Positions 53,217-64,000 are shown, counted from the stretch's first letter. The stretch: 64,000 bases of DNA from Choristoneura fumiferana (GCF_025370935.1 NC_133499.1:9259836-9323835), one strand, 5' to 3'. A program made the numbers and translations. The notes: generated from the sequence alone by a model not told the origin.

Positions 53217-53683
53217 TTTTTAAGGAGTCTTTGACATTCGTTTGATACGTTTCTTGCTGCAAAAGAAGTCATCGGACTGTCTGTCAAGTTAGGTCAGCTT
53301 GACTGTTACTGACTCATTACGAGGCAACGGACCCTTTATGAGCTTTGGCTGTGGTACTCATTTCATCTCTGGCAATTATACGTTCCACTGCTAGTTACAG
53401 GCCTCCACTGACAACGAAAGATTTCTGGAAACTTCACACACGACCCCCCCCCGCCTTTGTTCTCCTCTCTGTGTATTTGTATTTTTATTTTTATGTGCAA
53501 TAAAGAGTTTACTGTGGGGACTGTAACTTGGTAAGAGCTTAGGTAATGGGGATCTACGCGCGTGACTTTAAACTCATTAAATAAACAACGTTGTTCTTCA
53601 ATTATTTAGATTTATTGTGGAACTTGGTAGCACTTATAGATATGTTTACATAGATGGTTCCAGACGCTCAGGCGGTCGGGAGC
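53217..53683. other. No gene; retroelement 3' scrap
   Basis: TCTCCTCTCTGTGTATTTG ... GTGCAATAAAGAGTTTA (about 53460-53512) resembles rep-N ends. GGCCTCCACTGACAACG near 53401 resembles a decayed SINE-C tail. Confidence 0.4.
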
Positions 53684-54540
53684 AATCTAACTTGCCAGGT
53701 GGTCAGTTTTACCACCTGCCAGCGGTATACAGCCTAGTTCCTATATATCCCTCGTTCCTCTCAGAGGTGGGGACCTAATCTACGAGCCCTACCTAACGGG
53801 GACAATACAGATAGAAAAGGGCCTTTACTAAAGACTAGCCACATCCTTTTCATAAAATTCTAGTCTATGTTATTACAATCATTATCAGGTTTATATATTT
53901 CAAAAATTTCAAACTAAGGATGGGGCTTCGCCGCCCAAAAACCCCGAAACAAAAAAGGCACGGCGCCTTTTCAGTTAAAAGCCTAGCTAAATGCAAGACG
54001 CGTGACATTGCCTGTGCAACCTGACACGTCATTCTTGCTTCAGAAACACCCGTGTCATATTTAATCTTTGGCCATAATGCCACTAGACAACTGTGCTTCA
54101 TGGCAAGAATATCATACTGCCAACATCTGCTCACTAGCACATGTTGCTAGCATAATCTGTCTATGCTGCCAACATCTGCTCTACTAGCACATGTTGCTAG
54201 CATAACTTGTCTATGCTGTCAGCATATCCGCTTTGACAGCAGTTGCTGCCAACAAGACCCGTTTTCGTCTATTCCTAGACAGAGCATTATGACAGCGGTA
54301 ACTGCCATAACATTCCATCTATTACCAGAATAGATGAGATGCATGCAAACCCAGGTCCCTTCAAAAGGTGCACCCGAGCTTTCATCCAGCTCATGGTAAA
54401 CGGTTTTTACCAGGATCAATGTGCTCACCTAAAATACCAAGCTGAACACATTGATTTACCGCACACATTGATTTTTTAATCTAACCTGCCAGGTGGTCAG
54501 TTTTACCACCTGCCAGCGGTATACAACCTAGTTCCTACAT
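53684..54540. repeat. Segment bounded by 63-bp direct repeats
   Basis: 53684-53746 and 54478-54540 are near-identical (AATCTAACCTGCCAGGTGG ... CGGTATACARCCTAGTTCCT). Each contains the stem AGGTGGT/ACCACCT. Between them a 49-bp tandem pair (54119 and 54168 starts, CCAACATCTGCTC ... GTCTATGCT) and CATGTTGCTAGCAT palindromic words. No coding domain. Confidence 0.7.
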
Positions 54541-54647
54541 TACATACATACATACGATTCCGAGCTTGCATACACCTTCGTTTGTTTACGCAAGTTTCCT
54601 TCGTAGAGAAAAGCTCATGATAAATTTCAAATCTACACGAAAAACTA

Positions 54648-54870
54648 AGGGTTCTCTGCCTGTTCCCAACTCACGATTCCCAGCTGTTTCATTTCCCAAC
54701 TCACGATTTTCTTTGAAACCATGTTTTTTTTGGAACTTTCATTAAACAAACCTAACCTAACCTACTGTGTTCTATAAAAGCAATAAAAGCATAAGAAAAT
54801 ACGCTTAGAAAACCGCTTGGTTTCGGAGAAAATCAAACAATAATTCTGCAAAAAGGCAGAACCTGAAAAC
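54648..54870 (+). repeat. Word-repeat element WR copy 1
   Basis: TTCCCAACTCACGATT words, AACCTAACCTAACCT, GGTTTCGGAGAA, AATTCTGCAAAAAGGCAGAA. Direct counterpart of 59367-59590. Confidence 0.6.
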
Positions 54871-55831
54871 TCAGAAGTGAGAACCCACGACCCCATGCTT
54901 GAGAAGCCATACGTCAAACTAGGTACTATTTTAGTACGGCTGTAGTTCTTATACGAGCCGATAGAAGCTTGCTCATTTCTCAATTGTGCTCCAACATAAT
55001 AAAAGCAATTGTGCGGTGGTAACAAACTCCTATTTCTATTTCTTTTCGACGGTTTTTTACAACTAATGAATGAAAAACATGCACTATTTATGAGATGACT
55101 CTTAATTACCAATGAAACTAAAAAGTTTAGTAGTAAAACTCACATCTAGCTAATATTATATTTAAAATCCGTTTTAATTAGTGACGTTTATTAAAAACGA
55201 TTCCTTTGTAGGCTTCACTGGCGTATTTTTAATTTAGATTTCACTACCTACGTAAATTTATTAAATTTAAAGGGACGTTCCAGGTTAATTGCACGACAGC
55301 TAAGGGAAAGCGGTTGAAATGAATATTTAATACGTCAACCCTAGAGATAATGCCCTGTCTTCGCAGATTTTGGCTTCGAAAATATTTTTACATTTTCCGT
55401 CGGACCCTAAGTGAAAGATGAGCGAGTCATCCCGTGGGATAATCTTTTGAAGTAGCGCAAAAACATTGAGTTCCGTATCAACTGAGTCCGTAACAAGCGC
55501 AGACAAGTCGGTGTTTAAAGCTAAGTGGCTCTATTGTTAGCTTTTCCGGTCAGCCGGTCACTCAGTGAAAAAACATGTTTTTCTGCACGACAGTTCAAAA
55601 AGCCATATACAGGAATGGGTTTAATGGACCCTGGAGGGGAAGTAGTCGAAGGGTCTGTTTCACCGTTTCTGTTTATACGGACAAAATAAACAAAGACGGT
55701 ATCAAAGATGGTGTTCTGCATTTTCGCAGAAATTCCATAAGATGTCTGTCACATAAAATTTATCAATGAGTGGTGAAATTGTCGCTAAATACTGAAGATA
55801 TTAAATTTTTTGCAAAAGGGATATTTCTTTA
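54871..55831. other. No gene recognised
   Basis: AT-rich; no repeat partner or coding domain seen. Confidence 0.45.
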
Positions 55832-56060
55832 CTAGCTGTTGCCCGCTACTCCGTCCGCGTAGTATTCGTTAGTCGCTATCCCGTGGAAACTATGCCATTT
55901 TCCGGAATATAAAAACTATCCTTATGTTCCTTGTTTTATGGAAGGCCCCGGGACTCTAACTATTTGTATGCCGAATTTACTAAATCCTTTCAGCGGCTTA
56001 TACGGGATGAGGAAACAAAATAACAAACTTACGAACTTCTCATTTATAATATTAGTAGGA
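55832..56060 (-). mobile_element. Helitron-like element
   Basis: A|CTAGCTGTTGCCCGC left (3' end), TTATAATATTAGTAGGA|T right (5' end TCCTACTAATATT). Confidence 0.72.
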
Positions 56061-56385
56061 TTTATAAAAAGAAACCAAACTTATATATAGATATAGCGTT
56101 AGATTCACGAATGTGGTTATCTCGTTTTTAAAAATATTTGAATGAAGTTTCGCTTTCTTTCAGTGAAATTTCCTATGTTCAATATTCAGAGTACTTTCCT
56201 TCCAGGACCCGTTAAAATTTTTCATCCTGCATTTATTTTCCTAGGTCAGTCTGTAACGAAGTTAATTACTTAAAAAATGGATTACTACAGAGATTGTGGT
56301 TCTAAAAAGATTATATTTCACTTGCGAAAGTAAATAAAAAAAATTAACAAACAAAAAATGTGAAAATAATATTCTACCAGTTTAC
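56061..56385. other. No feature seen
   Basis: AT-rich, nothing recognised. Confidence 0.4.
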
Positions 56386-56545
56386 TACTGCATGAGTCTC
56401 TCCTCGGGTAGATGCATCCAGCTTCTACCAGCCTTTCGCAGATCGTCACTCCAACTGGCCGGAGGGCGTCCCTACGTTTGCCGAGACGCAGTTTCCACTT
56501 CCAATCTCTACTTCCATGGTAGAATTGTCTCCTTATGTTGATGCA
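56386..56545 (-). pseudogene. LINE C-terminal remnant
   Basis: On the minus strand KWKLRLGKR, then after a frame slip GRPPASWSDDLRKAGRSWM, matching the GRPPxxWxDDLxKxAGxxWM tail of LINE endonuclease/RT proteins. No catalytic domain. Confidence 0.65.
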
Positions 56546-57942
56546 GTCAAAAGAAGACGAGTAAAAGCAAAGCTCACTATGAAATCTAGTTACTTGCATG
56601 TGCTTTCCCTAGAACAAAAAATATTTCGCGTACGTTTTACTGAACTCAACTAAAATGGTTGTCAGTCACTCACTATCCATTTAGTTGAACCGATTGCTGC
56701 GAAACGCTTTAGAGGTTGCGGAATAAAAAACAAATATGAACCAAACTGAATGTTGCTTTGCTGTTTGCGAGCATTTTTACGACGGCCGTATCATTTTTAG
56801 TCGAGTTGAAAAAATTGTTTATTCGAATTGTACCTATAAGTATTTCGCATTCAAATGTTAATTTTACCCGACTTTGGAATCCTGTCAAATGATAGTAACA
56901 TTCCATATTATGACTCATCAAAAAAAAGAGAGCTGACACTTGTCTAAATCAAAGATCGTATTTTTGCCTAAAACTTTTGGACTATAAAAAATTACTTTCA
57001 AGGCGACCGTAAACAATCTGAACAAAGCCGAGTTCAAGGGTGCACTCGTATCACGAAGCACTTGTGTTCAGCGACGTTTAACAGGTTTGAAAGCTTATAG
57101 GGTTGAAATTCTTTGCTTTTTAAGCTAAGTAAACGTTGTTTTTGGGATTGTAAGCTGTGTTTCTAACAAATGCACTGATTTGACCTGTTTTTAACATACA
57201 TGTTTGCTTGACCCTCTCAGCTAAAAGGAACTATTCTATAAACAATCTGTCCTAAGAATACGTATTTTAACGTTTTCAAAAATTCTAAAGGGGTGAAACG
57301 GAGAATGAAGTATCATTTTCGAATTTGATAATTTGCATGTCTGTTTGTATCTGTATTTACATATAGAGAATCCTCCGAAAAATCAACCAAAACACGAAAA
57401 AAAGGATCGTAGTAAGTAAATCTATGCTACCCCAAAATTTAACGCGAGCTATGCCATAGGCAAAAGCTAGTGTGCCTATAAAACTTGATCTGTCTCGCCT
57501 TATATGTATATTTGTTACCTAAATTGCTAATATAATCTGTTCATGAGGCCTATCTTGGCCAATGTTGGCACGTATCCTGGCACCAAGTAATTGACGATAT
57601 CATTAGTCGATTTGAATCACACGTCGTCACACTAATTACGTTTAACTCTGTTCGTCAAATACGTACTCCCTCATGATTTGAGCGAAACACGATAATGGCG
57701 GCAGCCTGACAACGTTACGCATTGGAAAATATAAATGATAAATAAGAATTTGATACAGTTTTTTACTTTTAATAGAAGATTTGCCGTCAAGGCTTCATGA
57801 TAAAATGTAGGTGTAAAAAATAATTAGCGTCTACCTATTTGTAAAAAAAAACAATCCAACCATCGGTTATTTGAATTCCAAAAGTGCTAATGAGATAGCT
57901 TTAATCTGCCAGTATCGCACATTTCAACAATATTTTTATTCG
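56546..57942. other. No gene; possible Helitron 3' end
   Basis: CATAGGCAAAAGCTAG|T at 57456-57470 looks like a plus-strand Helitron end, with GGGGTGAAACGGAGAATG near 57291 as possible interior. Remainder unrecognised. Confidence 0.4.
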
Positions 57943-58140
57943 ATTTTTTTGACACGGCGTGGAAAACGAGCAAGTCAGTTGACAGTAAGTAAGCAACATC
58001 ATACATGGACATTCGCAACATCAGACGTTTGCAGGATGCAGGTGCGTTATCAGTCTAGAGGACAAAATCTCATATGCCGGTAATTTAACCGATTATCTTA
58101 CTCTTCACGCCGGTTCACAGGCAATGGAAGGGCTGCTGGT
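57943..58140 (-). mobile_element. retro-D copy, strongly diverged
   Basis: TTTTTTGACACGGCGTGG, GAAAACGAGCAAGTC, GGTGCGTTATCAGTCTAGAG, CTTACTCTTCACGCCGG follow the family order with many changes. Oldest-looking retro-D here. Confidence 0.55.
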
Positions 58141-58150
58141 TATATTATTA

Positions 58151-58218
58151 TGGTTCATCATCCATCTCAGCCTATATACGTCCCACTGCTGGGCACAGGC
58201 CTTCTCTCAGAACAAGAG
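58151..58218 (-). mobile_element. SINE-C tail fragment
   Basis: CAGCCTATATACGTCCCACT, GGGCACAGGCC; head absent, ATC tail degraded. Confidence 0.65.
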
Positions 58219-58571
58219 GGTTATTATGGTAAGGTTATATTATTATTGTTGTTATTAATTTTTATTATGAAAATGATTAATTTTAATTTTAAAAGAGAAT
58301 TTACTCATTATTTGTATATTACTGTGCCCTAACAGGGTAAATGTTGAACTTTCATACTTTTAAAGATCTTATCACAACATTTACCGCAATACTTTGAGTT
58401 GAGTTTGAGTTTGCTGCTTGGCAACGAATTAGTGAGTGAGATAGTCACCAGATCTTACCACCCGATATTCTTTATGAGTTTAGCGCTTCTTCGCAGTCTA
58501 TAGTTGTAGTCTATAGACATGATTGATTATGTTAGTTATGAAAAATAAATATTACTTATTCTTATTCTTAC
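58219..58571. other. No feature seen
   Basis: AT-rich, short TTGAG repeat near 58397; nothing recognised. Confidence 0.4.
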
Positions 58572-58817
58572 ATGCTTCGTAGTCGACAGAGCATCTAGAG
58601 GTAGAGGTATACAATAATTATAATAATCTTCTTATGTTAATGGATATTGGGCTATTCAAGACCTAAGTGAGACTGAAGGTGAGTACTTTCCAATATGCAG
58701 AGATTTTTTAATATCTAACAAGCTGTAATAGTCCTCGAGTGGCGACCACGAATTGGAAGACGAAGTGTTGACAGACTTCCCACTAGATGGACTAACGATA
58801 TTGCGAGACGGCAGGCA
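58572..58817 (+). repeat. Inverted-repeat arm 1
   Basis: ATGCTTCGTAGTCGACAGAG ... CTCGAGTGGCGACCACGAAT ... GAGACGGCAGGCA. Reverse complement at 62353-62599, with only scattered differences. Includes the 5' part of a LINE remnant. Confidence 0.85.
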
Positions 58818-58878
58818 TCCGGTGGATTCATTGTGGCGTTCTAAGGGGGAGACTTTTGTTCAACAGATGGCGATGTAA
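58731..58878 (+). pseudogene. LINE C-terminal remnant
   Basis: VLEWRPRIGRRSV, RLPTRWTNDIAR, then stop; a shifted frame continues GETFVQQMAM. It matches the EWRPRxGxRSxGRPxxRWxDDI tail of RTE-like LINEs, compare 8116-8375. Confidence 0.7.
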
Positions 58879-59366
58879 TAGTGTTGTCTTATTAAAATTT
58901 TAATAAAGTTTATTATAAAGGGTTCTTATTCGCAAAAAGTTATTCAAAACCAAATTACTTCCAACCAAATCTAAACCTCAGTTTTCAGATGTATGTAAAA
59001 TTACCTTGCCCCTGGAACGGTTTAATCATTTTGTACGGCTGCCAGCTTCGAACGAATTCTCTTAATTACGACTTTTCAGAAGGTAACACAAATTAGCATG
59101 CATCAAAGAGTTGTGCCTAATGAGCCGTCTCGAGAGAGGTGAAATTTAAATGAAACTGTGCCATGAACTCGAACGAGCGTAATTACCACTTCTCTATGCC
59201 CTGTAACAGCCTCTCAAGGCTTAATTAGCCTTGAATTATGTGAGAAGTGTTTCAAAATGGCTTTATATAAGAATTAATTTTCGCCAGACGAGCTATCCTT
59301 GGGAAATTGAACCGTTGTTCATGAAACTTATGTAGTGCGTTTGGGTTAAGCGGTTAGTACTTAAAT
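58879..59366. other. No feature seen
   Basis: Nothing recognised. Confidence 0.4.
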
Positions 59367-59590
59367 TTCTCTGCCTTTTCCCAACTGTTTCATTTGCCAA
59401 ACTATTTCATTTCCCAACTCACGATTTTGAATAAAACCATTATTTTTTCGGAACTTTTATAATACAAACCTAACCTAACCTTCTGTGTTATAAGAAAATA
59501 CAAAATTGTTGGTTTCGGAGAATATTGAGAGTTGGAAAATGAAACATTTGGCAAACTATAATTCTGCGAAAAGGCAAAACCTGAAGTACC
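59367..59590 (+). mobile_element. Word-repeat element WR copy 2, inverted ends
   Basis: CTGCCTTTTCCCAACTG, TTTCATTTGCCAAACTA and TTTCATTTCCCAACTC on the left. GAGAGTTGGAAAATGAAACA, TTTGGCAAACTATAATTC and CGAAAAGGCAAAACC on the right are their inverted counterparts: TIRs of about 50 bp built of spaced words. Centre AACCTAACCTAACC. Confidence 0.65.
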
Positions 59591-60335
59591 TAGCTCAAAC
59601 AGGGAGTGACAGCGACAAGGTAGTTAAGTGTAAATATACTGAGCGGCAAAAAATCTGGGTCTCAACGGAAATGTACGCAAAATCGGTAATTTTGTATGAA
59701 AGGTGGGCCAAATTTTGTGCCGCTGAGTATATATCTTTGACTTCGACTGTAATACCTATAATTAAACAGTAACGTTGATTTGTAGCCGAAAATTGAGACT
59801 AGCCGTACGTAACGAAACTTCATAACATTATAATTCAAATACTAATCCAGAATGTTTACCGTTTTGAAGATTTCATAACCACAGGGACGTTTTAATAATC
59901 ATTACTTTACCTACTTAATTCGTAAGTAGCAGAAGCGTTTGTCATTTGATTTAATATAATAATTAAATGTTAGCGTAAACATTCCATTTTCCTTCAAATG
60001 TAATGTGCTCACAGAAAACGTTGGGCCATTTACCGCCACGATTAACATTCGAGCCTGATCACTCTCAAGAGACCTGGAGGGTTTGCATCCTACAAATATT
60101 ATGAATGCCAATATTACTGAATTTGTTGGTTTATTTGCTTTTGGTTTAGTCATGCATAAACAATTACAAAGTTTTTAATAAAATTATGTATAATTAGGTG
60201 GTCAAAATGATGACTTGAAATCGGACGGAGCATATTTTTTACCCCTGAAAATTGTACAGTTCTTGCTGGGAATTAACGAATTAGTCTTAAGTTATTGTTA
60301 TATAGTAACTTTTAGAATTTCATAATTATTATATA
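59591..60335. other. No gene recognised
   Basis: A plus frame continues from WR into 59772 without known motif. The rest is AT-rich. Confidence 0.4.
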
Positions 60336-60559
60336 CTAGCTTTTGCCCGCGGCTCCGCCCGCGTGGTATTCGGTTATCGCGCGCTATTCCCTCGGGAACT
60401 ATGCATTTTCCGGGATAAAAAGTAGCCTATGTCACTCTCGGGCCCATAAACTATCTCTATGCCAAAAATCACGTCGATCCGTCGCTCTGTTACGGCGTGA
60501 AAGACGGACAAACACACACACATACAAACACCCTTTCGCATTTATAATATTAGTATGGA
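60336..60559 (-). mobile_element. Helitron-like element, complete termini
   Basis: A|CTAGCTTTTGCCCGCGGC left, TTAGTATGGA|T right. Interior ATCACGTCGATCCGTCGC. Both TC start and CTAG end are clear. Confidence 0.82.
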
Positions 60560-60584
60560 TGGATAGTTCAGTTTAGTCGGAACA

Positions 60585-60779
60585 ATGCTTTATTTTTTCT
60601 TTGGCGACCTAAAACCTGAGGAGGAACGACCTTCTTTCGTAATTCGCGTAATCGATGACTCCGATATACTTAGAAAGTTTATTAATAACTATAATTACTG
60701 CTTATTTTTACCAGACTACAATGACATCTTGACTTGTCTACAACGTTTACCTGTTAGCTCCGATGTAGCTGGCTGTTGA
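60585..60779 (+). other. Isolated 64-codon open frame, unknown
   Basis: MLYFFFGDLKPEEERPSF ... RVIDDSDILRKF ... LPVSSDVAGC stop. Balanced composition unlike the surrounding repeats. No family recognised, no neighbours, no second exon found. It may be an exon scrap, a transposon fragment or chance. Confidence 0.2.
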
Positions 60780-61092
60780 AAAGGTTTTGTAGCGAAATAG
60801 TTTCATTCACCAAGCGTTTTTTTTCCAGTAGCTTATTATAAACGTTATTTACAATGATCCGTTGTTGACTACGATACTACGAATCATTTTGGGCATTTTT
60901 TGTTATTGTTCAAAGAAACCGCCGATGTGACACTGACAATCATTAAATTTATTGCCAGTGTAAGAAATTAGTTCCAATGAAATTGCGCAACATGGCGAAT
61001 ACTCGTAGTCATATATTTCTGGTCAGGCTTTAAATACGAACTTTTCCGACAAAATACATTATTCATTACTTCTGCACAAAAACAATGATAGT
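60780..61092. other. No feature seen
   Basis: AT-rich, nothing recognised. Confidence 0.4.
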
Positions 61093-61096
61093 AAAA

Positions 61097-61631
61097 AAAC
61101 CGGCCAAGAGCGTGTCGGACACGCTCAAAATAGGGTTCCGTAGCCATTACGAAAAAATTAGGTGATTTTTCTAAGGATTTCGTATTTTATACGGAATCTT
61201 CCAAGTTTAGGTATATTTTATACCTTAGGCTGCTATTGACTCTGAAACTACTAATTAATAATTCTCAAGTAAACTAAGCCGTAGTTTTCCTTGTAAGTTT
61301 GATATATTTACTACCATCCTGATTTTTTTTAAATTTTTACACCCACCGGTTTAGAGATTTTAGAGCGCTCGATTTTAATGAAAATTTGCACTTAAAGTTG
61401 AATATTTCGCAAACAAATCACTAAATCGAAAAATAATTTTAGCATACCCCTAATGGTTTTAAAAGACCTATCCAACGATATCCCACAGTATAGGGTTGGA
61501 TGAGAGAAAAAAAACAACCCACTTTACGTCTATGGGAGGTACCTACCCAAAAAAAAAAATTATTTGACTTGTACGTTTCCCGTTTTCCCGTTTTCCGTTT
61601 TTGCCATTTTGGCTCCGGAACCCTAAAAATC
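61097..61631 (+). mobile_element. rep-E copy
   Basis: AACCGGCCAAGAGCGTGTCG start, CATTTTGGCTCCGGAACCC and TAAAAA end. The (GACA)n tract is deleted. Confidence 0.75.
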
Positions 61632-61794
61632 ACAAAAGGTTTACGAACACTGTTTCTTATGCATATCTACAAATCTGCAACTGGAGTGCCGAAAACGCCG
61701 ATGGGCGTCTAATTTAGCTTTCCCTGGATGCCACTGACGCCTACGGCGTCTCTTCTGCAGAAGCGTCGGCATCGCAGCAAAGTACGTAATCTGC

Positions 61795-61925
61795 ACGGCT
61801 ACTACGAAACTCGAAATTCGAAGTTCGTATCGTACCGTCCCTCTCGCTCTCGTGTTAAATAATATAAGTGTTAGAGGAACCACACGACACGAACTTCGAG
61901 TTTCGAGTTTCGTAGTAGCTCTGCT
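61795..61925. repeat. rep-L with inverted blocks
   Basis: CGGCTACTACGAAACTCGAA, GTTCGTATCGTACCGTCCC, then ACGAACTTCGAGTTTCGAG and TTTCGTAGTAGCTCTGCTGG: imperfect inverted halves. Relatives near 11.4 and 21.96 kb. Confidence 0.55.
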
Positions 61926-62352
61926 GGCGCGTGGCAATGAATGGGTTCAAGAGCTTTAACAGACTGCAATGCAGGATAATGAATAGATTTCTTTTTCTCT
62001 GAACGGCAACACTGGCATAGATAATAGATCGCTCGTGTTTGGCTCGAAATTCGAACTTGTGATTTTATTTTGCTTAATATACAAAATTTACACACCCAAT
62101 ATCATATTTTCTCAAGATTTTCGGGATTCCCAAGGTCAAAAAATCGAATTGCTTTAAAATTCCAGAGAAATAATGCGTTGTTTGGGAGAAACGTGTCAAA
62201 ATGGTGTTGTAGAGCGCTATCCTGCTCTGCCTCGTTTTTTTGTCCCGTTCTGGCGGTTCACTTTTATATTATAGATATTATTGATTTGGTATCGGTTGCA
62301 CTGACACTTCTAATAACGCATCCAGAGATGTCACATTTAATAACACATTAAG
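61926..62352. other. No feature seen
   Basis: Nothing recognised. Confidence 0.4.
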
Positions 62353-62599
62353 TGCCTGCCGTCTCGCAATATCGTTAGTCCATCTAGTGGGAAGTCTGTC
62401 AACACTTTGTCTTCCAATTCGTGGTCGCCACTCGAGGACTATTACAGCTTGTTAAAAACAAAAAAATCTCTGCATATTGGAAAGTACTCACCTTCAGTCT
62501 CACTTAGGTCTTGAATAGCCCAATATCCATTAACATATAAGAAGACTATTATAATTATGTATACCTCTACCTCTAGAAGCTCTGTCGACTACCAAGCAT
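62353..62599 (-). repeat. Inverted-repeat arm 2
   Basis: TGCCTGCCGTCTCGCAATAT ... CTCTGTCGACTACCAAGCAT. Partner of 58572-58817. The LINE frame is truncated at the same place as the arm ends. Confidence 0.85.
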
Positions 62600-63187
62600 A
62601 CTGCGCGAAAAACTACATGGGTGGAATTAGCAGGAGATTACCAACAGGGCACATATTTCAGGGTTTGATTTAGTATAAAAAAGAAAAAATAATTAATCAT
62701 TCCTTCGTCTTTCTAACAGGAAACGATCGATTAAGTCCATGCGAAGGAAGAAGCGGCACAGCTATACCTACTCGTTTACACAAAATTATCGAATTTGCTC
62801 CAATATATTTTTTCTATATGAAAAAAATCACTTCTACTGAATAAAGAGCTATGTTGTTCACAATCCCACTCAAACCATAATCCCTTTAGTTTTTCTTCCC
62901 AAATGTGAGAGGGGAAATAAATAACGACCGAAAACCACACTGTCCATATGTTCTTGTGATCCCGTAGGAATCGGCTTTTTCCTCGTATATTCTTCTATAC
63001 CCTTTTTCCGAGACTCATATTATAGCGTAAGTACTTATACGCCACCCAACAAGGACAAAAAAGTAACATTGAAGTTAGCTATATGGTCAATTCCTGAAAT
63101 AGTAAGTGGACTAACAAGGGAACATATTACGCCCAAAAACAGAGCCCTGTGGTAACCTGACTGTATTTTAAAACTTTTTTTTAAAAT
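62600..63187. other. No feature seen
   Basis: Nothing recognised. Confidence 0.4.
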
Positions 63188-63250
63188 AGCCTGTACGGTG
63201 TCCCACTGTTGGGCAAAAACCTCCCCTTTCTCCTTCCAATCGTTATTTAA
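63188..63250 (-). pseudogene. LINE C-terminal scrap
   Basis: Minus strand GEVFAQQWDTVQAIL, the conserved GEAFAQQWDT end of LINE RT proteins (compare 20.6 kb). About 60 bp only. Confidence 0.55.
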
Positions 63251-63756
63251 ATTAATAGTGAGACTGAACCCTGGAACTGATTTATATGGTGATTTTTTGT
63301 CAATAAAAGCGATTAAATCGAAAAGTTAACAGAAAACATTCTAAAACGCATTTAATGTCACTGATAAGAAAACAGACTTAAGTACATTTCGTTTAAATAC
63401 GCATTTAATTGAAACTCGGGCACAGAGAAAGATCATTCGAAACTGGCTTACCTTTGCGTCTAATTTGCACCAACTCTGATTTTAGACGTATATGCTACTG
63501 GCCATTATTTCAGTGAAACGGTTGTTTATAAACATTAAACGAGCATTCACGGCGTAACATTATTTGTCCGTCGGATAGCTCATCAAATGTTTATTACGGC
63601 ACTTTGATTGAGAAAACCAATCCGCAAATTCCCCACCAATTTCGACCAAGATCATTATCTTTGTGGGGCCTGTTAAGGTGTCTCTACACTAATACGAGAG
63701 CAAAATACAAAATATCGCTTAAGACTCGCTGGATGTACAGTAGAAGAAACTGTATC
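63251..63756. other. No feature seen
   Basis: Nothing recognised. Confidence 0.4.
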
Positions 63757-63867
63757 GCGTACCAGGGTGGGACCTTTCATAATTAATTTCACTATGTATA
63801 TCTTTGGCGGATATTATATGGAATGTCAATATGACATCAGTAGCACAAAGGTTCCACCCTGGTACGC
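63757..63867. mobile_element. 111-bp foldback MITE
   Basis: GCGTACCAGGGTGGGACCTT left and AAGGTTCCACCCTGGTACGC right. TA lies within the ends, so a TA-target (mariner-type) MITE with CCAGGGTGG termini is possible. Confidence 0.75.
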
Positions 63868-64000
63868 AGTTTAGATTCTTTGACTGTATTTTCATCAAAC
63901 AAGCTTATTTTCTCATTAAAATAATACAAAAAGAGCATTAGACAGCGAAAAATAAAAGTTACCACGTTGTTGTGTTATAACTGTATTGTTACAATGTGTT

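Noticed and set aside
54752..59480. Telomeric (CCTAA)n repeats
   Set aside because: Only two to three units inside WR elements at 54.76 and 59.47 kb; part of the element, not an interstitial telomere.
1..64000. Intact host gene with exons
   Set aside because: No conserved domain outside transposon remnants, no consistent exon-intron chain. A gene with only long introns here cannot be excluded from sequence alone.

Overview
This looks like intergenic, transposon-packed DNA from an insect, most likely a moth or butterfly (Lepidoptera). The reasons are the AT-rich base composition, Helitron-like elements with an A|TC start and CTAG|T end, endonuclease/reverse-transcriptase C-terminal fragments ending in (GAT)n, tRNA-headed SINEs, and several dispersed repeats that I recall as common in lepidopteran sequence. 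I recognise no intact host protein-coding gene, rRNA, functional tRNA or CRISPR array. Almost all longer open frames are incidental to repeats. All family labels below (SINE-A, rep-E and so on) are mine, for use inside this window only.

Layout. 0-10 kb: short dispersed repeats (rep-R, rep-E, rep-J), a 190-bp foldback MITE, composite tRNA-headed SINE-B copies, Helitrons, and the C-terminal remnant of an RTE-like LINE at 8.1 kb. 10-13 kb: Helitron, then two arrays of degenerate 16-nt units in opposite orientation (11.8 and 12.4-12.6 kb), the most unusual structure here. 13-21 kb: SINE-C with a clean 12-bp target-site duplication (TSD), LINE remnants, and a mariner-like element nested in a hAT element (17.5-18.6 kb). 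21-25 kb: microsatellite and a cluster of rep-E copies in both orientations. 27-34 kb: three copies of a long-TIR element (TIR-F), one interrupted by a 1.6-kb element (TIR-G) flanked by ATAT, plus a 389-bp palindrome at 31.6-31.9 kb. 34-43 kb: MITEs, SINEs, rep-R and a second hAT MITE with a perfect 8-bp TSD.

44.75-49.28 kb holds a decayed Ty3/gypsy-type LTR retrotransposon on the minus strand. It has short LTRs, ACTA target duplication, polypurine tract, a primer-binding site resembling tRNA-Trp, gag, protease (DTGS), reverse transcriptase (YLDD), RNase H and integrase remnants, and an extra truncated LTR in tandem at its 5' side. A 100-N gap lies just left of it. 49-64 kb has fewer recognisable repeats: Helitrons, foldbacks, LINE C-terminal scraps, an inverted pair of about 250-bp arms 3.5 kb apart, and stretches where I see nothing.

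Nothing here works together as a pathway. The relationships are those of mobile elements: nesting order, shared termini (the SINE-C tail resembles the RTE tail) and shared modules (a block of about 40 bp common to SINE-B and the hAT MITE).
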